5,944 nt of DNA. It comes from an uncultured Fusicatenibacter sp. (GTDB taxonomy: Bacteria; Bacillota; Clostridia; Lachnospirales; Lachnospiraceae). Below the pieces are notes generated by a model. The model made no database searches. It saw nothing but the letters and a program-made list of their open reading frames with translations, and was not told the DNA's origin. The position numbers were made by a program, and so were the translations under genes. The stretch covers positions 1 to 5,944 of the forward strand of contig CABUPZ010000118.1 of the NCBI GenBank assembly GCA_902493585.1, read 5' to 3'. Shown here piece after piece: positions 1 to 5,885 of the stretch (positions are counted from its first letter, which is position 1; each line of letters begins with the position of its first letter).

Positions 1-95
1 AAAAAGGCGGATGCGGCGAGTGCCAGACATCCTGTCAGTCAGCATGCAAGACTTCCTGTACAGTAGGAAATCAGAGCTGCGAACATACAAAATAA
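1..95 (+). CDS. scfA: Six-cysteine peptide SCIFF, RiPP precursor, C-terminal part only
   Basis: Reading from base 3 to the TAA at 93-95 gives 30 codons that match the C-terminal two-thirds of the SCIFF precursor family (six cysteines in forty-five residues; TIGR03973). The visible part contains exactly six cysteines, at codons 12-14, 21-23, 33-35, 45-47, 57-59 and 78-80, in the family pattern CGEC-QTSC-QSAC-KTSC-TVGNQSC, and ends in EHTK. Known members are about 46 residues, so roughly 16 N-terminal leader residues lie before the window; bases 1-2 belong to a split codon. The peptide is the substrate of the radical SAM enzyme encoded next (356-1717), which joins a cysteine sulfur to the alpha carbon of a threonine. 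The biological role of mature SCIFF is not established. Family assignment is very strong because both the cysteine spacing and the neighbour fit; start, ribosome binding site and promoter cannot be seen. Confidence 0.93.
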   Translation, partial: KGGCGECQTSCQSACKTSCTVGNQSCEHTK

Positions 96-115
96 AACGT
101 GTACAGCATTGTTCT

Positions 116-209
116 GCCGTTTCCGGAGAGATCCGGCGGCTGGCTGCTGTGCGCAGCGAAAAAGCAATGTTCCCGGATACCGGCAGTGTCGGATTTGGGA
201 ACATTCTTT
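116..209 (+). other. Cluster of three hairpins after scfA, possible RNA-stability or processing element
   Basis: Three adjacent inverted repeats follow the scfA stop. Hairpin 1 (116-140): GCCG/CGGC, a three-U bulge, then CCGGA/TCCGG closed by a GAGA loop, which fits the GNRA tetraloop class. Hairpin 2 (143-157): GCTGC/GCAGC with a five-base loop. Hairpin 3 (166-205): a perfect nine-pair stem AATGTTCCC/GGGAACATT around an inner CCG/CGG pairing. Hairpin 3 is followed by CTTTGTTG, too weak a U-tract to call a terminator. The pairings are read directly from the sequence. That they stabilise the scfA mRNA, are processed, or belong to a small structured RNA is inference. I do not recognise a known riboswitch; in particular there is no T-box signature. 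Confidence 0.5.
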
Positions 210-221
210 GTTGAGCGAAGA

Positions 222-249
222 GTAATCGTTCAACTGGCTGAACGGTTAC
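222..249 (+). repeat. Eleven-pair palindromic hairpin between scfA and scfB
   Basis: Bases 222-232 (GTAATCGTTCA) pair with 239-249 (TGAACGGTTAC) over eleven positions, with a single T.G wobble and a six-base loop ACTGGC. No U-tract follows, so it is not an intrinsic terminator. Its 3' half, from 234 to 249, recurs with two changes at 5912-5927 in the other large non-coding stretch, which suggests that the palindrome is one copy of a dispersed intergenic repeat. It could equally be an operator or a purely RNA-level structure. Confidence 0.55.
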
Positions 250-274
250 AACAGAAGAGAATTATGAGGCCGGG

Positions 275-306
275 GAGTCTGATTTATCAGGCTCTTTGCT
301 TTGTGT
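275..306 (+). terminator. Terminator-like hairpin between scfA and scfB
   Basis: GAGTCTGA at 275-282 pairs with TCAGGCTC at 287-294 (eight pairs, one T.G) around a TTTA loop, and is followed directly by TTTGCTTTGTG. The stem is only half G+C and the U-tract is interrupted, so partial rather than complete termination is likely. It lies 61 bases before the scfB start. It would end most scfA transcripts while letting some polymerase read into scfB. No convincing -35/-10 pair is visible between it and scfB, which favours readthrough over a separate promoter. Confidence 0.6.
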
Positions 307-338
307 CCATAGATAAGAAAACGAAATACATTACATAG

Positions 339-346
339 AGAAAGGA
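339..346 (+). promoter_or_regulatory. Ribosome binding site of scfB
   Basis: AGAAAGGA lies nine bases before the GTG at 356. This purine run, with no in-frame ATG near it, supports the GTG start over any internal ATG; the next in-frame ATG (Met12) would cut into the conserved N-terminal recognition domain. Confidence 0.75.
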
Positions 347-355
347 ACAAAAACT

Positions 356-1717
356 GTGATCCATCAGTATAAAAACAATGGCTACAATATGGTGCTGGAT
401 GTGAACAGCGGCTCCGTACATGTGGTCGACGATGTTACCTATGACGTGCTTTCCCTGCTGAATCAGGGAAAACAGGAGGAAGAGATCCAGGAAGCGCTCA
501 AAGACCGGTATCCTGCGCAGGAGATCCATGATGCTGCACAGGAATGTCAGGAGCTGAAGGAAGCGGGAATGCTCTTCACAGACGATGTTTATGAAGGAGC
601 GATCGAAATGTTCGCGGAGCGTCCGACGGTGGTCAAAGCGCTGTGCCTCCATATCGCCCATGACTGTAACCTTGCCTGTCGCTACTGTTTCGCGGAGGAA
701 GGCGAGTACCATGGACGCCGTGCCCTGATGTCCCTGGAAGTGGGAAAAAAGGCGCTGGATTTCCTGATCGCCAACTCCGGATCAAGAAGAAACCTGGAAG
801 TGGATTTCTTCGGCGGAGAACCTCTGATGAACTGGCAGGTAGTCAAAGATCTTGTGGCTTACGGACGGGAACAGGAAAAGATCCATAACAAAAATTTCCG
901 TTTTACCCTGACGACCAACGGTGTTCTGCTGGACGACGAGGTGATGGAATTCTGCAACAAAGAGATGGGAAATGTGGTCCTGAGCATCGATGGAAGAAAA
1001 GAAGTTCATGATTTCATGCGCCCGTTCCGAAAAGGGGCCGGCAGCTATGATTTGATCGTGCCGAAATTCCAGAAATTTGCCGAGAGCAGAAATCAGGATA
1101 ACTATTACGTCCGCGGAACTTTTACCCATTACAATCTGGATTTTGCGGCGGATGTGCTTCATCTGGCGGACCTTGGCTTCAAACAGATCTCCGTGGAACC
1201 GGTAGTGGCGCCTCCTACGGAGGATTATGCCATCCGTGAAGAGGATCTTCCGATCATCTTTGAGCAGTATGATCTTCTGGCAAAAGAGATGATCAAACGC
1301 CATAAAGAGGGAAGAGGATTTAACTTCTTCCATTTCATGATCGACCTGACCGGGGGACCGTGTGTGTATAAGCGCCTGTCCGGATGCGGTTCCGGAACGG
1401 AATATCTGGCGGTGACCCCGTGGGGAGATTTTTATCCCTGCCATCAGTTTGTAGGAAACGAAGAGTTCCTGCTTGGAAATGTAGACGAAGGCATTGTGCG
1501 CACGGATCTTACCTGCGACTTTAAGAAATGCAATGTTTACTCCAAAAAGGAATGCTCCACCTGCTTCGCGAGATTTTACTGCAGCGGCGGATGTGCAGCC
1601 AATTCTTATAATTTTACAGGTAAAATCAATGACGTATACGAAATCGGCTGTAAAATGCAGCAGAAACGTATCGAATGCGCCTTGATGATAAAAGCCGCGC
1701 TGGCGGAAGAAGAATAA
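356..1717 (+). CDS. scfB: SCIFF peptide maturase, radical SAM/SPASM thioether-forming enzyme
   Basis: This 453-residue cytoplasmic iron-sulfur enzyme uses S-adenosylmethionine radical chemistry to form a cysteine-to-threonine thioether in the SCIFF peptide; CteB and Tte1186 are characterised relatives (TIGR03974). Residues 1 to about 80 form a PqqD-like RiPP recognition element that binds the leader. The radical SAM cluster motif CX3CX2C is C104, C108 and C111, and the SAM-contacting GGEP is at 153-156. The SPASM domain shows the full seven-cysteine pattern: C344-X12-G-X4-C362, then C400-X2-C403-X5-C409-X3-C413, then C432; these would hold two auxiliary clusters. Length is typical and all cluster ligands are present, so it should be active. 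Start is GTG, chosen from the purine-rich site at 339-346 and the family N-terminus MIHQYKNNGYN. Its substrate gene is directly upstream, and secDF follows after only 20 bases. Confidence 0.96.
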   Translation: MIHQYKNNGYNMVLDVNSGSVHVVDDVTYDVLSLLNQGKQEEEIQEALKDRYPAQEIHDAAQECQELKEAGMLFTDDVYEGAIEMFAERPTVVKALCLHIAHDCNLACRYCFAEEGEYHGRRALMSLEVGKKALDFLIANSGSRRNLEVDFFGGEPLMNWQVVKDLVAYGREQEKIHNKNFRFTLTTNGVLLDDEVMEFCNKEMGNVVLSIDGRKEVHDFMRPFRKGAGSYDLIVPKFQKFAESRNQDNYYVRGTFTHYNLDFAADVLHLADLGFKQISVEPVVAPPTEDYAIREEDLPIIFEQYDLLAKEMIKRHKEGRGFNFFHFMIDLTGGPCVYKRLSGCGSGTEYLAVTPWGDFYPCHQFVGNEEFLLGNVDEGIVRTDLTCDFKKCNVYSKKECSTCFARFYCSGGCAANSYNFTGKINDVYEIGCKMQQKRIECALMIKAALAEEE

Positions 1718-1724
1718 GCAGAAA

Positions 1725-1730
1725 AGAGGA
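1725..1730 (+). promoter_or_regulatory. Ribosome binding site of secDF, decides the start
   Basis: AGAGGA ends seven bases before the ATG at 1738 and ten before a second ATG at 1741. It rules out the upstream in-frame ATG at 1675, which would overlap scfB by 43 bases and add a polar extension of 21 residues before the first membrane segment. The site falls within the 20-base gap after scfB, consistent with one shared transcript. Confidence 0.75.
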
Positions 1731-1737
1731 AACAGAC

Positions 1738-4083
1738 ATGATGAAGAAGAAACAGAGTATCGCTGTCCTCGTCATTGCCGTACTTGTGACGGTCCTGCTT
1801 GGCTGGACGACGATCATGGGCTGGGGTTCGACGGGCACCGGCGCCATGAAGAACATCAACCTGGGTCTGGATCTCTCCGGAGGTGTCAGCATTACTTACC
1901 AGGCTGTGGAAGAGAACCCTTCCGCAGAGGATATGAGCGATACCAGGTACAAGCTGGAACAGCGTGCTTACCAGTACAGCACTGAGGCCCAGGTCTATCA
2001 GCAGGGAGACAACCGGATCACCATCGATATTCCGGGTGTGACCAATGCCAATGATATCCTTCAGGAACTGGGACAGCCGGGAAGCCTGTACTTTATTGCC
2101 CAGACGGATGCGGACGGAAACCAGAACTACACCTATGATGCCACCGTCGGCAATTATGTGCTGAGCGGTAAGACCATCGAAGACCTGGAGGCAGACGGTT
2201 CCGTGGTTTTGACCGGAAGGGATGTGGAATCTGCGGAAGCTACGCACATCCAGGACCAGACCACACAGGCGACAGAGAGTGCCGTGGAACTGCATCTGAC
2301 GGATGAAGGAACGGAGAAATTCGCGGAAGCCACAGAAGCGGCTGTTTCCGCCGGGGAATCCATCGGTATTTACTACGACGGTGAATTTGTCAGCGTTCCG
2401 ACGGTACAGTCCGCGATCACCGACGGTGTCGCATCCATCACCGGAATGAGCAATTGGGAGGAAGCTTCCAATCTGGCGGCTACGATCCGTATCGGCGGAC
2501 TTTCTCTGGAACTGGAAGAACTGAATTCACAGGTAGTCGGTGCGCAGCTTGGTTCTGAGGCGATCAGCACCAGCCTTATGGCAGGTGTGATCGGACTGAT
2601 CCTGATCATCCTGTTTTTGATCGTTGTTTATCGTATTCCGGGTGCGGCAGCCGGCTGGGCGCTGGTTCTGTATGTGGAGCTGACGCTGGTCTGCCTGAAT
2701 GCCTTTGATATTACCCTGACCCTGCCGGGTATTGCAGGTATCATCCTGTCCATCGGTATGGCAGTGGACGCCAACGTGATCATTTATGCGCGTATGCGGG
2801 AAGAGATGACGGCAGGAAAATCCATCAGCTCTTCCATCCGGGAAGGTTTCCAGAAGGCATTTTCCGCAATCTTTGACGGAAATATCACCACACTGATCGC
2901 AGCGGCGATCCTGTATATTTTCGGCAGCGGAAGTGTCCGCGGTTTTGCGGTAACGCTGGCTCTCGGTATTGTGTTGTCCATGTTTACTGCTCTGGTGATC
3001 TCACGTCTGCTGGTCAACAGTCTGTACGGTGTGGGAATCCGTGGTATCAAGTGGTATGGACGTCATAAAGAGCGTAAACTGATCCATTTTGTGGAACACA
3101 GAAAGGTTTATTTCACGATTTCTGCCGTTCTGCTCCTGGCGGTTCCGGTGGGAATGATCTTTTTCCATGTGACACAGGGCAGCACTCTGAATTACAGCAT
3201 GGAATTCCGTGGAGGTACTTCGGTCACGGTTCCGTTCAATGAAGATTACTCCATCGAGGAACTGGACGCCCAGGTGCAGCCGGTCATCGAAGAGGTGACA
3301 GGGGATTCCAATATCCAGATGACAAAGATCGTGGATTCCAACAATGTCATGATCCGTACGCGTTCTCTCAGCCTGGAAGAAAGGGAAGAGGTGTATGCGA
3401 GCCTGGAGGAAAACTTCGGCGTGGACAGCTCTCAGATTACCTTTGAGAATATTTCCGCGACGATCAGTGATGAGATGAGCCGGAATGCAGCTACGGCAGT
3501 GGTTATTTCCATTCTCTGTATGCTGGTTTATATCTGGTTCCGGTTCAAGGACATCCGTTTCGCGTCCAGCGCGATCCTGGCACTGATCCATGATATCATT
3601 GTGGTGTTTGGTGTTTATGTGTTTGCACGGATTTCCGTTGGCAACACCTTTATTGCATGTATGCTGACGATCCTTGGATACTCGATCAACGCGACGATCG
3701 TTATCTTCGACCGTATCCGTGAGAACATGGCACTGATGAAAAGAGAACCTCTGGAACTGCTGGTGGACAAGAGTGTCACCCAGACACTGACCAGAAGTAT
3801 CTACAGTACGCTGACCACGTTTGTCATGGTATTTATTCTGTTCCTGCTGGGCGTATCCTCCATCCGTGATTTTGCCGCGCCGTTGATGGTCGGCATCGCG
3901 ATCGGCGGATATACCTCTGTCTGCCTGACGGGTTCCATGTGGTTCCTGTTCAAACATATCGGAAAGAACAAATATGTTCCGGTACAGACAGCTGCTGAAG
4001 TGAAGACTGCTGAAGTCTCTGCGGCAGACAACACCGAAGCCGGTGCGCAGAAGAAGAAAAAGAAGAAAAAAAGAAAACAGTAA
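1738..4083 (+). CDS. secDF: Protein translocase subunit SecDF, SecD-SecF fusion
   Basis: This 781-residue membrane protein assists SecYEG export by using the proton gradient to pull substrates across the membrane. SecD half: first membrane helix about 8-29, the family motif NLGLDLSGG at 41-49, an extracytoplasmic region to about 280, then helices near 280-298, 306-323, 329-351, 382-397 and 403-426. The fourth helix carries AVDANVIIY with the conserved proton-relay Asp at 344. SecF half: helix 457-478, the EFRGG motif at 489-493, a second extracytoplasmic domain, and helices near 584-601, 608-629, 635-659, 688-706 and 712-738, including GYSINATIVIFDRIREN at 647-663. Arg686, matching the essential E. 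coli SecF R247, is present, but the position matching SecF D213 is Ala652. A linker rich in Ala and Glu leads to a lysine-rich end (772-781). Such single-chain fusions are known, for example B. subtilis SecDF. The gene follows scfB closely and ends at a strong terminator. Confidence 0.95.
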   Translation: MMKKKQSIAVLVIAVLVTVLLGWTTIMGWGSTGTGAMKNINLGLDLSGGVSITYQAVEENPSAEDMSDTRYKLEQRAYQYSTEAQVYQQGDNRITIDIPGVTNANDILQELGQPGSLYFIAQTDADGNQNYTYDATVGNYVLSGKTIEDLEADGSVVLTGRDVESAEATHIQDQTTQATESAVELHLTDEGTEKFAEATEAAVSAGESIGIYYDGEFVSVPTVQSAITDGVASITGMSNWEEASNLAATIRIGGLSLELEELNSQVVGAQLGSEAISTSLMAGVIGLILIILFLIVVYRIPGAAAGWALVLYVELTLVCLNAFDITLTLPGIAGIILSIGMAVDANVIIYARMREEMTAGKSISSSIREGFQKAFSAIFDGNITTLIAAAILYIFGSGSVRGFAVTLALGIVLSMFTALVISRLLVNSLYGVGIRGIKWYGRHKERKLIHFVEHRKVYFTISAVLLLAVPVGMIFFHVTQGSTLNYSMEFRGGTSVTVPFNEDYSIEELDAQVQPVIEEVTGDSNIQMTKIVDSNNVMIRTRSLSLEEREEVYASLEENFGVDSSQITFENISATISDEMSRNAATAVVISILCMLVYIWFRFKDIRFASSAILALIHDIIVVFGVYVFARISVGNTFIACMLTILGYSINATIVIFDRIRENMALMKREPLELLVDKSVTQTLTRSIYSTLTTFVMVFILFLLGVSSIRDFAAPLMVGIAIGGYTSVCLTGSMWFLFKHIGKNKYVPVQTAAEVKTAEVSAADNTEAGAQKKKKKKKRKQ

Positions 4084-4095
4084 AGTTCTTTTGAG

Positions 4096-4149
4096 AAAAA
4101 CAGGAGACCGCCCGTCAAAAGACGGGTGATTTCCTGTTTTTGAATTTTT
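4096..4149 (+). terminator. Strong intrinsic terminator after secDF
   Basis: The outer stem AAAAACAGGA (4096-4105) pairs perfectly with TCCTGTTTTT (4132-4141). The inner part CCCGTC (4111-4116) pairs with GACGGG (4121-4126) around an AAAA loop, extended by a G.T and a C-G pair, with one C.A mismatch between inner and outer stems. A further GAATTTTT follows. The A-run on the 5' side means the hairpin could also stop transcription coming from the opposite strand. It ends the transcript that includes secDF and probably scfB. Confidence 0.92.
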
Positions 4150-4159
4150 AAGGAAAGGA
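4150..4159 (+). promoter_or_regulatory. Ribosome binding site of recJ
   Basis: The run AAGGAAAGGA ends seven bases before the ATG at 4167. It holds two overlapping AGGA cores and sits directly behind the U-tract of the preceding terminator, leaving no space for an ordinary promoter between the two. Confidence 0.8.
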
Positions 4160-4166
4160 TATAGAA

Positions 4167-5885
4167 ATGGAACGTTGGGTTGTTTCCGCGAAGAAAGCGG
4201 ATTTTAATGGGATCGCGAGGGGATTTCAGATCGATCCGGTGATCGCCCGGCTGATCCGGAACCGGGATGTGGTCGGGGAGGAGCAGATCAGGGAGTATTT
4301 GTTCGGAGGACTGGAGGATCTCCACGATCCGCTGCTGATGAAGGACATGGAGAAAGCCGTCGGTATATTGGAAAGAAAGATCCGGGAGGGGAAACAGATC
4401 CGGATCATCGGGGATTACGATATCGATGGAGTGATGTCCACCTATATTCTGCTGACGGGACTTCGAGAGCTTGGGGCAAACGTGGATATCAGGATTCCGG
4501 ACCGGATCGCGGACGGGTATGGGCTCAATGAGAATCTGGTGCGGCAGGCGAAGGAGGACGGAGCGGATACGATCCTCACCTGTGATAACGGGATCGCAGC
4601 GCTGGATCAGATCCGTCTGGCAAAAGAACTGGGAATGACGGTGGTTGTCACGGATCATCACGAAATTCCCTATGAGGATCTGGAAGACGGCACGCGGGTG
4701 TTCCGTGTGCCGGAGGCGGATGCGGTGGTAAATCCAAAACAGAAAGATTGTGCCTATCCATTCAAGGGACTGTGCGGAGGCGCTGTGGCATGGAAGCTGA
4801 TGCAGGCGATGCTGAAGCGGTTCGGACATCCGGAGGATGAGATTTATGAATGGCTGGAATTTGCGGCAATCGCTACAGTGGGAGATGTGATGGATCTCCA
4901 GGGGGAAAACCGGATTCTGGTCAAGGAAGGATTGAAACGGCTGCATCGTACCCGAAATCTTGGACTTCAGGAGTTGATCCGCGTCCAGGGGCTGGAAACG
5001 GAGCAGGTAACGGCCTATCATATCGGGTTTGTGATCGGTCCGTGCCTGAATGCTTCCGGACGTCTGGATACGGCGGAACGTTCGCTGGCTCTTTTGCTGA
5101 CGGAAGACCGGGAGGAAGCGGCGCGGCTGGCCGGAGACCTGAAGGCGCTCAATGAGAGCCGCAAGGAAATGACCCGTCAGGGCGAGGAAAAGGCGGTCCG
5201 GATGGTCGGGGAATCGGAGCTGAAACAGGATAAAGTGCTGGTTGTCTATCTGCCGGAATGCCATGAGAGCCTGGCTGGGATCATTGCCGGGCGTCTGCGG
5301 GAGCATTTTCATAAACCGGCGTTTGTCCTCACGAAAAGCGAGGATGGAGTGAAAGGCTCCGGCCGTTCCATTGAGGCATATTCCATGTACGAGGAAATGT
5401 GCAAATGCAGAGAATTGTTTACAAAGTTCGGCGGTCATCCCATGGCGGCGGGGCTTTCCCTTGCCAATGAGGAGATGGTGGAGGTGTTCCGGGAAAAGAT
5501 CAACCGCCTGTCGACGCTGACGGAGGATGATTTTGTGGAGAAGGTGACCATCGACGTGCCGATGCCGGTTTCCTATATTACGAAGCGCCTGATCTCCCAG
5601 ATGGAGCTGCTGGAGCCATTCGGAAAGGGCAATACCAAGCCTTTGTTTGCCCAGAAAGGCCTGGAAGTTTTAAGCTGCAGGATTTTTGGGAAGAATAGGA
5701 ATGTGGCAAAACTGCAGATCCAGGACAGCGCCGGTTATCGGATGGACGCGGTGTATTTCGGGGAGGCGGAATCGTTTGCTAAGTATGTTTCGGAGCATCC
5801 GGTGCTTTCTCTGACTTACTATCCGACGGTCAATGTGTGGAACGGAAGGGAAAACCTGCAGATTACGATACAGAATTACATGTAA
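4167..5885 (+). CDS. recJ: Single-stranded-DNA-specific exonuclease RecJ
   Basis: RecJ degrades single-stranded DNA 5' to 3' in recombinational repair, mismatch repair and base excision repair, acting in the cytoplasm with two metal ions. The 572-residue product carries the expected series. DHH domain: motif I GDYDIDG at 82-88 (D83, D85, D87), TCDNG with D140, motif III TDHH at 162-165, and ATVGD with D240. Then CLNASGRL at 293-300. DHHA1 domain: GSGRS at 397-401 and FGGHPMAAG at 421-429. A C-terminal OB-like domain begins near 460 and includes FGKGNTKPLF at 485-494. All metal-binding motifs are present and the length is close to the shorter RecJ proteins, so it looks complete and active. Arginine codons are often CGG here, whereas secDF favours CGT, which fits lower expression. 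Paralogous DHH phosphodiesterases (NrnA, GdpP) are excluded by the length and the OB domain. Confidence 0.95.
   Translation: MERWVVSAKKADFNGIARGFQIDPVIARLIRNRDVVGEEQIREYLFGGLEDLHDPLLMKDMEKAVGILERKIREGKQIRIIGDYDIDGVMSTYILLTGLRELGANVDIRIPDRIADGYGLNENLVRQAKEDGADTILTCDNGIAALDQIRLAKELGMTVVVTDHHEIPYEDLEDGTRVFRVPEADAVVNPKQKDCAYPFKGLCGGAVAWKLMQAMLKRFGHPEDEIYEWLEFAAIATVGDVMDLQGENRILVKEGLKRLHRTRNLGLQELIRVQGLETEQVTAYHIGFVIGPCLNASGRLDTAERSLALLLTEDREEAARLAGDLKALNESRKEMTRQGEEKAVRMVGESELKQDKVLVVYLPECHESLAGIIAGRLREHFHKPAFVLTKSEDGVKGSGRSIEAYSMYEEMCKCRELFTKFGGHPMAAGLSLANEEMVEVFREKINRLSTLTEDDFVEKVTIDVPMPVSYITKRLISQMELLEPFGKGNTKPLFAQKGLEVLSCRIFGKNRNVAKLQIQDSAGYRMDAVYFGEAESFAKYVSEHPVLSLTYYPTVNVWNGRENLQITIQNYM

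Noticed and set aside
11..214. A plus-strand ATG reading frame of 67 codons at the window start
   Set aside because: It overlaps scfA in another frame and runs through the hairpins; the frame from base 3 gives the SCIFF tail with its six cysteines instead.
96..303. A T-box, known riboswitch, tRNA or 6S-like RNA in the scfA-scfB spacer
   Set aside because: There is no T-box consensus, no tRNA cloverleaf with a TTCGA-type arm, and no long rod-shaped pairing as in 6S RNA; only local hairpins can be drawn.
297..337. A promoter directly upstream of scfB
   Set aside because: TTGTGT at 301 and TACATT at 327 are the nearest candidates, but the 20-base spacing and weak matches do not support a call.
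782..1444. A 220-codon minus-strand open reading frame inside scfB
   Set aside because: It lies wholly within the radical SAM gene, which has every motif intact; the reverse product resembles no known protein.
1675..1737. An upstream ATG that would extend SecDF by 21 residues
   Set aside because: It would overlap scfB by 43 bases, and the ribosome binding site at 1725-1730 fits the ATG at 1738.
3001..3957. A 318-codon minus-strand open reading frame inside secDF
   Set aside because: It is rich in His, Gln, Arg and Asp, as expected from the complement of membrane-helix codons, and shows no family motif.
3801..5438. A 545-codon open reading frame on the minus strand across secDF, the terminator and recJ
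   Set aside because: It is antisense to two certain genes and crosses the intrinsic terminator; its product is low-complexity, with a run of phenylalanines from the A-rich secDF end, and shows no recognisable domain.
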